Source: Pseudomonadota bacterium (GTDB lineage Bacteria > Pseudomonadota > Gammaproteobacteria > Burkholderiales > Gallionellaceae). Taken from it: DNA of 64,000 nucleotides. The first letter of the stretch is position 1. The number at the start of each line of letters is the position of its first letter. A program made the position numbers and the translations under genes. The notes beneath the pieces were generated by a model. It did no database searches. It saw only the letters and a list, made by a program, of their open reading frames with translations, and was not told the DNA's origin. Location of the stretch: assembly GCA_021822115.1 (NCBI GenBank), contig JAJZSA010000002.1, forward strand, positions 41,055 to 105,054, in the 5' to 3' direction. Shown piece after piece: positions 42,988 to 49,630 of the stretch.

Positions 42988-43072
42988 GGCGTAAGCTCCG
43001 TGTGGATGGTGGCGAAGCCAGTATAGACGGTATATCCTGCCGCTACGATTGTAATATTCGGGGAGTGCCTCC

Positions 43073-43525
43073 ATGCAATTGATACTCTGGCGACACGCCG
43101 AAGCCGAGGACGGGATGGCCGACCTGGAGCGCGCGCTCACCGCCAAAGGCCGCAAGCAGGCCGACAAGATGGCCGCCTTCCTGCGTGCGCGGCTGCCGGC
43201 AGAGACGCGCATCCTGGCCAGCCCCGCGCGCCGCACGCAACAAACGGTGCAGGCGCTCACCTCTGAATACCTCACCGTGCCGGCACTGGCCCCCTCGGCT
43301 ACCGCCCAAGAGTTGCTGACTGCTGTCGATTGGCCGCAGGCCGGCGGCTGCACGCTGGTGGTCGGCCATCAACCGACGCTGGGCGAGGTGGCGGCACAGT
43401 TGCTGGCGACCTCCGGCAGCGGTTTCAGCATCAAGAAGGGAGCCGTGTGGTGGTTGAGCGGCAAGGAAGATGAGGGTGACTATCTGGTCCGCCTCAAACT
43501 GGTCATCGGTCCGGAAAGTCTCTGA
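43073..43525 (+). CDS. sixA: SixA, phosphohistidine phosphatase
   Basis: A 150-residue histidine phosphatase of the phosphoglycerate-mutase superfamily. The catalytic RHG-type motif is LILWRHAEAEDG at residues 3-14, and the second histidine is in LVVGHQPTLGEVA near 101-113. E. coli SixA removes phosphate from phosphohistidine on signalling or PTS proteins. The gene is 16 bases upstream of the PPK2-type gene, probably in one transcript. Confidence 0.93.
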   Translation: MQLILWRHAEAEDGMADLERALTAKGRKQADKMAAFLRARLPAETRILASPARRTQQTVQALTSEYLTVPALAPSATAQELLTAVDWPQAGGCTLVVGHQPTLGEVAAQLLATSGSGFSIKKGAVWWLSGKEDEGDYLVRLKLVIGPESL

Positions 43526-43541
43526 AGCAGAAGGAGGGGGT

Positions 43542-45032
43542 ATGTTCGAATCCGCAGAACTCGGCCACAAGATCGACAAGGCCACCTATGACAGCGAAGT
43601 GCCCAAGCTGCGTGAAGCCTTGCTGGAAGCGCAGATGGAGCTGGCCAAACAATCTCGGTTCCCGGTCATCATCCTGATCGGCGGTGTGGATGGCGCCGGG
43701 CGCGGCGAGACGGTGAACCTGCTCAACGAATGGATGGACCCGCGTTTCCTGCAAACGCACGGCATGGGCGAACCTTCCGACGAAGAGTTGGACCGCCCGA
43801 TGATGTGGCGTTTCTGGCGTGCGCTGCCGCCCAAAGGGCGCATCGGCATCTTCCTTGGTTCCTGGTATACCTGGCCCATCCTCAACCGCGTGCGCGGTCT
43901 GTCCAAGAATGCCGAGCTGGACCAGAGTATGGAACGCGCCAAACGGCTGGAACAGATGCTGGTGGATGAAGGCGCACTCGTGCTCAAGTTCTGGATGCAC
44001 TTGTCGCGCGCGAAGCAGGAGAAGCGCCTCAAGTCTCTGGAGAAGGATCCCAAGACGCGCTGGCGCGTCACCAAGCGCGACTGGGAGCACTATGAGTTGT
44101 ACGACAAGTTCACCGCCGTCAACGAACGCGTGATCCGCCACACCAGCACAGCCGATGCGCCGTGGACCATCGTCGAAGGTTACGATCCGCACTATCGCAG
44201 CCTGACCGTGGGCAAGATCATCCTTGAAGCGATCCAGCTGCGGCTCAAGGAAAAAGTGCGCAAGACCGGTACCGTCACCGCGCCGCCACCCATGCCTGCA
44301 CTGGATCGCCTGAACATGCTGCAAGCGCTGGATCTCAAGCAAAAGCTGGACAAGAAGAAATACGAAGCCGAGCTGGAGAAGTACCAAGGCAAGCTGGCGC
44401 TGCTCACCCGTTCGCCCAAGTTCGCCAAGATCAGCGTGCTGGCCATGTTCGAAGGCAACGATGCCGCCGGCAAGGGTGGCGCCATCCGCCGTATCACCAG
44501 TGCGCTCGATGCCCGCCAGTACAACATCGTGCCCATCGCCGCACCTACCGAGGAAGAGCGCGCGCAGCCTTATCTGTGGCGTTTCTGGCGCCACATCCCG
44601 CGCAAGGGACGCACCATCATCTTCGATCGTTCCTGGTATGGCCGTGTGCTGGTCGAGCGCGTGGAGAGATTCTGCAGCGAGGCCGACTGGATGCGCGCCT
44701 ACAGCGAGATCAACGATTTCGAGGCACAACTGGTGCGTCACGACATCGTGGTGGTGAAGTTCTGGCTGGCGATCAGCAAGGATGAGCAACTGCGTCGCTT
44801 CAAGGAACGCGAGCAGATCGCCTTCAAGCGCTTCAAGATCACCGAAGAGGATTGGCGCAACCGCGAGAAATGGGACGACTACGAGCGCGCGGTGTGTGAC
44901 ATGGTGGACCGCACCAGCACCGAGATCGCGCCATGGACGCTGGTGGAAGCCAACGACAAGAACTTCGCGCGCATCAAGGTGCTGAAGACCCTGTGTGCGC
45001 GCATCGAAGCGGCACTGAAGAAAGTGAAGTGA
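43542..45032 (+). CDS. pap: Polyphosphate:AMP phosphotransferase (double-domain PPK2)
   Basis: Uses polyphosphate to phosphorylate AMP to ADP. The 496-residue protein contains two PPK2 domains: the first has a degenerate P-loop GGVDGAGRGETVN near residue 48, where the usual Lys is Arg, and the second has the complete EGNDAAGKGGAIRR near residue 305, with a lid region KGRTIIFDRSWYGRVLVERV. This two-domain form is known for Pap of Acinetobacter and Pseudomonas. The ATG at 43542 has AAGGAGGGGG upstream. It complements ppk1 nearby: one builds polyphosphate and one spends it. Confidence 0.93.
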   Translation: MFESAELGHKIDKATYDSEVPKLREALLEAQMELAKQSRFPVIILIGGVDGAGRGETVNLLNEWMDPRFLQTHGMGEPSDEELDRPMMWRFWRALPPKGRIGIFLGSWYTWPILNRVRGLSKNAELDQSMERAKRLEQMLVDEGALVLKFWMHLSRAKQEKRLKSLEKDPKTRWRVTKRDWEHYELYDKFTAVNERVIRHTSTADAPWTIVEGYDPHYRSLTVGKIILEAIQLRLKEKVRKTGTVTAPPPMPALDRLNMLQALDLKQKLDKKKYEAELEKYQGKLALLTRSPKFAKISVLAMFEGNDAAGKGGAIRRITSALDARQYNIVPIAAPTEEERAQPYLWRFWRHIPRKGRTIIFDRSWYGRVLVERVERFCSEADWMRAYSEINDFEAQLVRHDIVVVKFWLAISKDEQLRRFKEREQIAFKRFKITEEDWRNREKWDDYERAVCDMVDRTSTEIAPWTLVEANDKNFARIKVLKTLCARIEAALKKVK

Positions 45033-45033
45033 C

Positions 45034-45417
45034 TTACTTCGCTTCGGCGATCATCTGCATGGTCTTCTGCTCGACCTCATGCGCCACGGCGGCCAGTGCC
45101 GGGTCGGACGACAATGCGGCCAGCATGGCGGCCGGCTTGATCATGCCGATGTAGGTCTTGCCACCTTCGGTATAGACCGAGATGCGGCACGGCAGCGCCA
45201 TGTTCAGGCGCATGTCGCTGCCCATCACCTTGGCCGCCTGCACCGGGTTGCACACCTCGAACACCCGGCATTGCGGCGCGAAGTCCACACCCTTGCTGCG
45301 CAAGGTATTACCGATGTCATGCACATGCAGCACGCCGAAACCGTTGCGTTTCACGGCGGCATCCAGATCGGTCGCCGCCTGTTCGAAATCCTTGCCGCTC
45401 TCGACGATGTGATACAT
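45034..45417 (-). CDS. DUF302 family protein
   Basis: A 127-residue protein whose body is a DUF302 alpha-beta domain: an N-terminal DFEQAATDLDAAVKRNGFGV helix-strand, a central CRVFEVCNP and a terminal RISVYTEGGKTYIGMI. Some DUF302 proteins have been connected to sulfur-oxidation gene clusters or metal sensing, but the activity is not established. The ATG at 45417 overlaps the stop of the previous gene as TGATG. It converges on the pap gene with one base between the stops. Confidence 0.82.
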   Translation of the reverse strand: MYHIVESGKDFEQAATDLDAAVKRNGFGVLHVHDIGNTLRSKGVDFAPQCRVFEVCNPVQAAKVMGSDMRLNMALPCRISVYTEGGKTYIGMIKPAAMLAALSSDPALAAVAHEVEQKTMQMIAEAK

Positions 45418-45722
45418 CACTCGCCCTCCTGTACCAGTACATAGGGACTGACGACCACGGCCCACACCTCCGTGTCGCGCTCATACCAGGCCAGCGCCTG
45501 TTCGTCGGAGACCTTGGCCACTTGGCCGGTGCCCATCCAGGCTAGCACCTGCTCCTTGTTGTCTTCAGAGATCTGGAACGCCACTTCCACCAGGTCCAGC
45601 CCGGGGCTGACGAAGATGGCGGCGCCGCTGGCGAAGAAGCGTTGCAGTTCGCGCCAGGCGATACGCGAAGTCTCCAGGTTCATCTTGGCGCGATAGATCT
45701 CTTGCTTGTCATCGATGCTCAT
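45417..45722 (-). CDS. DUF2288 family protein
   Basis: A 101-residue protein with the DUF2288 pattern: an initial helical RAKMNLETSRIAWRELQRF, then FASGAAIFVSPGLDLVEVA and a central AKVSDEQALAW. Function unknown; the family occurs in proteobacteria and cyanobacteria, and the sequence has no signal peptide or cysteine. The start lies 14 bases inside the end of the gamma-carbonic anhydrase gene and the stop is coupled to the DUF302 gene. Confidence 0.82.
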   Translation of the reverse strand: MSIDDKQEIYRAKMNLETSRIAWRELQRFFASGAAIFVSPGLDLVEVAFQISEDNKEQVLAWMGTGQVAKVSDEQALAWYERDTEVWAVVVSPYVLVQEGE

Positions 45723-46254
45723 TGTTTCCGTTCCGATAGTTGTCTTTCACGCGCATGTAATGCTCGGCCGAATATCTCAGGTAGGCGATCTCCCCGGCGG
45801 TCAGTGCACGTACCGCCTTGGCCGGACGGCCCATGTACAGCATGCCGGCTTGCAGCATCTTGCCCGGCGAGATCAGGCTGCCCGCGCCCACCATCACCTG
45901 CTCGGGGATCACCACATCATCCATTACGATGGAACCCATGCCGATCAGGCACTCATTGCCGATGGTGCAGCCATGCAGGATCACCGCATGGCCGATGGTT
46001 ACGTAGTCGCCGATGATGAGCGGTGAGCCTTCGGGTTTGTCCGCCGTCTTGTGCGACACATGACCCATGGACAGGTCCTGGATGTTCGTGCCGCGGCCGA
46101 TCACGATGCGGTTCACATCGCCGCGCAACACCGTGTTGCACCACACTGAAGAATCGTCGCCGATGGTCACATCGCCGATCACCTGGCAGGAAGGATGCAG
46201 GTACAGGCGTTCGCCCAGTCGCGGTGCGGTGTCGAGATAGGGCGCCAGCGGCAT
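45709..46254 (-). CDS. Gamma-class carbonic anhydrase-like protein (YrdA family)
   Basis: A 181-residue left-handed beta-helix protein with hexapeptide repeats from about residue 15 to 135. The likely zinc ligands are in MGHVSHKT and GHAVILHGCTIG, as in YrdA/CaiE-like proteins. Members bind metal; several lack measurable carbonic anhydrase activity, so activity is not certain. It follows the CheX-like gene after six bases. Confidence 0.9.
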   Translation of the reverse strand: MPLAPYLDTAPRLGERLYLHPSCQVIGDVTIGDDSSVWCNTVLRGDVNRIVIGRGTNIQDLSMGHVSHKTADKPEGSPLIIGDYVTIGHAVILHGCTIGNECLIGMGSIVMDDVVIPEQVMVGAGSLISPGKMLQAGMLYMGRPAKAVRALTAGEIAYLRYSAEHYMRVKDNYRNGNNEHR

Positions 46255-46260
46255 CGCGGC

Positions 46261-46779
46261 TTAAACGAAGTTGAGTTCGATATAGAACTCGCTGTCGCCG
46301 ATCTGAACCGGCAGCAGCACCGTCTGGCCGCCGTGGTGGTGTTCGATCTCGTGTCCTTCGCCGTGCAGCATCTGCGGCGTTTGCATGTCGAAATCGTGGC
46401 CCTTCTCGGACAGGATGCGCTTCGCGCCGCCCACCAGCATGTTGGAAAGCTCGCCGGCCAGGTCGGCCGCATCCTTGTCGAAGTCGGTGATCTCATGCCC
46501 CAGCAACTTGCGCGAGATCTCGCTCAGCGCCGGCAGCGGCAAAGTCACCGCCACGCTGCCGTTGGCGCCTTCCGCCTTCATGCCGATCACTGCCGACACG
46601 CCGCCTTTCGCCGCCTTCTCCGCTTTGGGCACGGGCACGCCGGGCTGCACCTTGGCATTCATCATCGTGGAGAAGATGGTCATCAACGAATCCATCAGGG
46701 CATTGATGATCAGGACATCCATATGTCCGCCATCGTCAATCGAAGGATCTTTCGGCTTGCGGGTCTTGCGCGTCATCAT
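46261..46779 (-). CDS. CheX-like chemotaxis phosphatase domain protein
   Basis: A 172-residue protein. After a charged 20-residue N-terminus comes MDVLIINALMDSLMTIF, and the CheC/CheX phosphatase signature is seen as DLAGELSNMLVGGAK near residues 105-119, with the paired Glu-Asn used to remove phosphate from CheY-type regulators. It could act on the receivers PilG or PilH encoded 12 kb away, but that is inference; the histidine-rich HEIEHHHGG loop near the C-terminus is unusual. Confidence 0.75.
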   Translation of the reverse strand: MMTRKTRKPKDPSIDDGGHMDVLIINALMDSLMTIFSTMMNAKVQPGVPVPKAEKAAKGGVSAVIGMKAEGANGSVAVTLPLPALSEISRKLLGHEITDFDKDAADLAGELSNMLVGGAKRILSEKGHDFDMQTPQMLHGEGHEIEHHHGGQTVLLPVQIGDSEFYIELNFV

Positions 46780-46850
46780 GGGGTCCCTGCGGTCACTGTG
46801 CGGCGATATTGTAATGCCGTCCCCGGCTCAATCCAGCAGAAAATGCGCTT

Positions 46851-46868
46851 TGTCAGGAAGTCCTGACA
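46851..46868. promoter_or_regulatory. 18-bp perfect palindrome, candidate operator
   Basis: TGTCAGGA-AG-TCCTGACA is an 8+8 palindrome with a two-base spacer, 72-89 bases upstream of the CheX-like start in a 147-base gap. A TACAAT box for that gene lies between (46808-46813, reverse strand). It is too short and lacks a T-run for a terminator. A dimeric transcription factor site is the simplest reading. Confidence 0.5.
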
Positions 46869-46926
46869 GTCCGGCGCAGGCTGCCAATGACAAACGAAAA
46901 GTCAGGCGATAGCGCGCCGCTTCAGC

Positions 46927-48018
46927 TCAGGCGGAGCGGAACAGTCCTGGGCCACCGGGGGCGCCGCGCCAGAATTGCGGCGGCGCCGCCACCTGTGCAC
47001 CCAGATGCGCTGCCGCATGCCAGGGCCAGCGCGGGTCATACAGCATGCCGCGCCCCACAGCCACCAGATCGGCCCGCCCCTCGGCGATGATGTTCTCCGC
47101 CTGCTCCGGCTCGGTGATCAGTCCCACTGCGATGGTCGGCAACCCGGTCTCGCGCTTGATGCGTTCGGCGAACGGCACCAGATAAGCGGGCGCCAGTGCG
47201 ATCTGTTGCTGCGGCGACAGACCGCCGCTGGACACATGGATGAAATCGCAACCGCGCGGTTTCAGCGCATGCGCCAAGGCCACGCTCTGTTCGATGTCCC
47301 AACCCCCCGTCACCCAGTCCGACGCCGAGATGCGCATGCCCACTGTCATCTCCGGCACCGCCGCACGCACCGCCTCGAACACCGCCAGCGGGAAGCGCAT
47401 ACGGTTCTCCAGCGCACCGCCATAGGCATCGGTGCGCGTATTGGTTAGCGGGGAGAGGAACTCGTGCAACAGATAACCATGTGCCGCATGCACCTCGATG
47501 GCATCGAGACCGATGCGTTGCGCACGTAACGCCGCCGCCACCCAGGCATCCTTGATGCGCTGTATGCCGGCATCGTCCAGCGACTGTGCCGGACGGTCCG
47601 TCGGATTGAACGAGGAAGCCGAAGGCGCCAGCGTCGGCCAGCCGCCAGCATCCAGTCCCAATTGTTTGCCGCCTTTCTACGCCACATCGCACGACGCCTT
47701 GCGCCCGGCATGCGCCAGCTGGATCGCGATGGGCATGGCGGAATACTTGCGTACCGCATCCAGCACACGCTTCAGCGCCGCCTCGTTCGCATCCGACCAC
47801 AGACCGAGGTCGGCATACGAGATGCGCCCCGCAGGCTCCACCGCCGTCGCCTCGATGATCAGCAACCCCGCGCCCGAATGCGACAACGTGCCGTAATGCA
47901 TCACTTGCCAGTCGGTCGCATTGCCATCCACCGCCGAGTACTGGCACATCGGCGGGATGACGATGCGGTTGGCGAGGTGGAGTTTGCCGAGGGGGTAAGG
48001 GGTGAAGAGTTGGGTCAT
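46927..48018 (-). pseudogene. NADH:flavin oxidoreductase (Old Yellow Enzyme, YqjM/XenA type), interrupted by an amber codon
   Basis: Full-length frame of 363 codons for an FMN-dependent ene-reductase, broken by one in-frame TAG at 47677-47679 (codon 114). The upstream part reads TQLFTPYPLGKLHLANRIV to HAGRKASCDVA and the downstream part resumes without frame change as KGGKQLGLDAGG. Relatives have Trp at this point (…W-x-GG), so a single TGG to TAG change explains it. Downstream motifs are intact: HAAHGYLLHEFLSPLTNTRT and the FMN-phosphate site VGRGMLYDPRW. Either a recent nonsense mutation, a suppressed amber or a sequencing error. Confidence 0.88.
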
Positions 48019-48031
48019 GCGTCAAACAAAC

Positions 48032-48421
48032 CTAGTCATAGTTAGACCTACACTTTAAGCACGTGTGGTACTTAACATCGGGGCCAATGGAAGCACCATA
48101 TACATCCACTTGAGGAACTGATTTGGTTTGAAGCCTTACGAGCTTATTTTCATCGTCATAGCAACGCTGACAGAACGGGCCAGTTTTAATTGAGGGGTCA
48201 CCAGCCTCGTCTTCTTCCCAAAGCCAATACACACCATCTTCAAAATCAAGGTGACTCCTAACTTGGAGTTGTTCCCGCAACTCGCGGATTTGAGATTTTA
48301 GAGATGCATTCTCTTCCTGTAGCTCAAGAACCCCTTCTCTGAGTTCCATAATTTTTTCTTGAGCTTCGACAGTTGCGCCCTTTTTTAAGAGATCAACAAT
48401 ATCCTTGTAGTTGGGAATCAT
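48032..48421 (-). CDS. Hypothetical coiled-coil protein with C-terminal zinc-ribbon-like cysteines
   Basis: A 129-residue protein I cannot name. Residues about 15-55 form a Glu/Leu-rich coiled coil (QEKIMELREGVLELQEENAS), followed by FEDGVYWLWEED near 60-71 and two CxxC pairs, Cys84/Cys87 and Cys121/Cys124, which fit a zinc ribbon. Base composition is clearly more AT-rich than all neighbours. It follows pyrC by 15 bases with a GAGG ribosome site and precedes the interrupted oxidoreductase, so it may be an acquired gene placed within a same-strand run. Confidence 0.8.
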   Translation of the reverse strand: MIPNYKDIVDLLKKGATVEAQEKIMELREGVLELQEENASLKSQIRELREQLQVRSHLDFEDGVYWLWEEDEAGDPSIKTGPFCQRCYDDENKLVRLQTKSVPQVDVYGASIGPDVKYHTCLKCRSNYD

Positions 48422-48436
48422 ATTTGCCTCAACAAG

Positions 48437-49483
48437 TTACTCAGTGAGCAAAGGCATCAACTTCCATTTCATCTTTTCCCCCGCCCTCAGCGGCACGAGC
48501 TTCGAGCCACCGAATTCGACCGTATGCGGCATCTCCCACTCTTCCTTGCGTAACGTGACCTTGTCCGTGTTGCGCGGCAGGCCGTAGTAATCCGCGCCGT
48601 AGAAACTGGCGAACCCTTCCAGCTTGTCCAGGGCACCGGCGTTCTCGAACGCTTCGGCATACAGTTCGATGGCACTGTGCGCGCTGTAGCAGCCGGCGCA
48701 GCCGCAGGCGTTCTCTTTGGTGTGCTGGGCGTGCGGGGCGCTGTCGGTGCCGAGGAAGAATTTCTTGTTGCCGCTGGTGGCGGCTTTCACCAATGCTTCG
48801 CGGTGTGTCTCGCGCTTCAGGATGGGCAGGCAGTAGAAGTGCGGGCGGATGCCGCCGACCAGCATGGCGTTGCGGTTGTAGAGCAGGTGTTGCGGGGTGA
48901 GGGTGGCGGCGATGGTATCCGGTGCACTCATCACGAATTCGGCAGCGTCCTTGGTGGTGATGTGTTCGAACACCACGCGCAGGCTGGGCAGGTCTTTCAG
49001 CAGCGGCTGCATCACCTTGTCGATGAACACCGCTTCGCGGTCGAAGATGTCAATGTCGGAGCTGGTGACTTCGCCGTGCACCAACAGCGGCATGCCGCAG
49101 GCTTGCATGGCTTCCAGTGCGGCATAGGTTTTGCGCAGGTCGGTCACGCCCGCGTCGGAATTCGTTGTTGCGCCTGCGGGGTAGAGCTTCACTGCATGCA
49201 CCACGCCGCTCTGCTTGGCTTTTTTGATCTCCTCGGCACTGGTGATGTCGGTCAGGTACAGCGTCATCAGCGGCTCGAACTTCATGCCTTGTGGCAGCGC
49301 CTTGAGGATGCGTTCGCGATAGGCCACGGCCTGTGCGGTGGTGGTGACCGGCGGGCGCAAGTTGGGCATGACGATGGCGCGGGCGAACTGGCGCGCAGTG
49401 TCGGGCAGCACCGAGGCCATCAGTTCGTTGTCGCGCAGGTGCAGGTGCCAGTCGTCGGGGCGGGTTAGGGTGAGTTGTTGCAT
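48437..49483 (-). CDS. pyrC: Dihydroorotase (class II PyrC, catalytic)
   Basis: Cyclises carbamoyl aspartate to dihydroorotate. The 348-residue protein is of the E. coli PyrC type with the metal-binding [11 protein letters not shown] at residues 9-19, histidine-containing LLVHGEVT and [10 protein letters not shown], and the catalytic [15 protein letters not shown] near residue 250. All expected ligands are present, unlike PyrX at 21267-22541. It is preceded by a strong hairpin that includes its ribosome site. Confidence 0.96.
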   Translation of the reverse strand: MQQLTLTRPDDWHLHLRDNELMASVLPDTARQFARAIVMPNLRPPVTTTAQAVAYRERILKALPQGMKFEPLMTLYLTDITSAEEIKKAKQSGVVHAVKLYPAGATTNSDAGVTDLRKTYAALEAMQACGMPLLVHGEVTSSDIDIFDREAVFIDKVMQPLLKDLPSLRVVFEHITTKDAAEFVMSAPDTIAATLTPQHLLYNRNAMLVGGIRPHFYCLPILKRETHREALVKAATSGNKKFFLGTDSAPHAQHTKENACGCAGCYSAHSAIELYAEAFENAGALDKLEGFASFYGADYYGLPRNTDKVTLRKEEWEMPHTVEFGGSKLVPLRAGEKMKWKLMPLLTE

Positions 49484-49488
49484 GAGAA

Positions 49489-49518
49489 AATCCCGGCTGA
49501 TTGAGGTCAGCCGGGATT
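49489..49518 (-). promoter_or_regulatory. pyrC leader hairpin covering the ribosome site
   Basis: Perfect 12-bp inverted repeat AATCCCGGCTGA / TCAGCCGGGATT with a 6-base loop, ending five bases before the pyrC ATG. Read on the coding strand the 3' arm carries GGGA, the only Shine-Dalgarno-like sequence, and is followed by TTTTCTC. It could mask translation initiation, as the E. coli pyrC leader hairpin does in response to CTP, or serve as an intrinsic terminator for the efflux operon upstream. The stem itself is seen; the function is inferred. Confidence 0.65.
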
Positions 49519-49532
49519 GTAGCGCGATTAAG

Positions 49533-49555
49533 GGGGCTGGTTTCGTGCCAGCCCC
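49533..49555. other. Second hairpin in the efflux pump-pyrC gap
   Basis: GGGGCTGG / CCAGCCCC, a perfect 8-bp stem with a 7-base loop, followed on the reverse strand by CTTAATCGC. It may help end the RND efflux transcript or form part of the pyrC leader. Confidence 0.45.
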
Positions 49556-49574
49556 GGTGCGGAACGCGCCGGAT

Positions 49575-49613
49575 GGTTCGATACGGCCTTCGGCCTAACT
49601 CACCACGAACGGG
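49575..49613. repeat. REP-like palindromic sequence downstream of the efflux pump
   Basis: The sequence starts GGTTCGATAC, contains the hairpin GGCC-TTC-GGCC-like core, and ends CTCACCACGAACGGG; GTTCG and CGAAC form the outer arms. It resembles the intergenic palindromes of the type GTTCGACAAGCTCACCACGAAC that are scattered through many proteobacterial genomes. I see one copy in this window, so repeat status is inferred from resemblance. Confidence 0.4.
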
Positions 49614-49630
49614 CCTTGGGTATTCTCAGC

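Noticed and set aside
49489..49555. CRISPR or tandem repeat in the efflux-pyrC gap
   Set aside because: The hairpins differ in sequence and spacing and are single; there are no repeated units with spacers.
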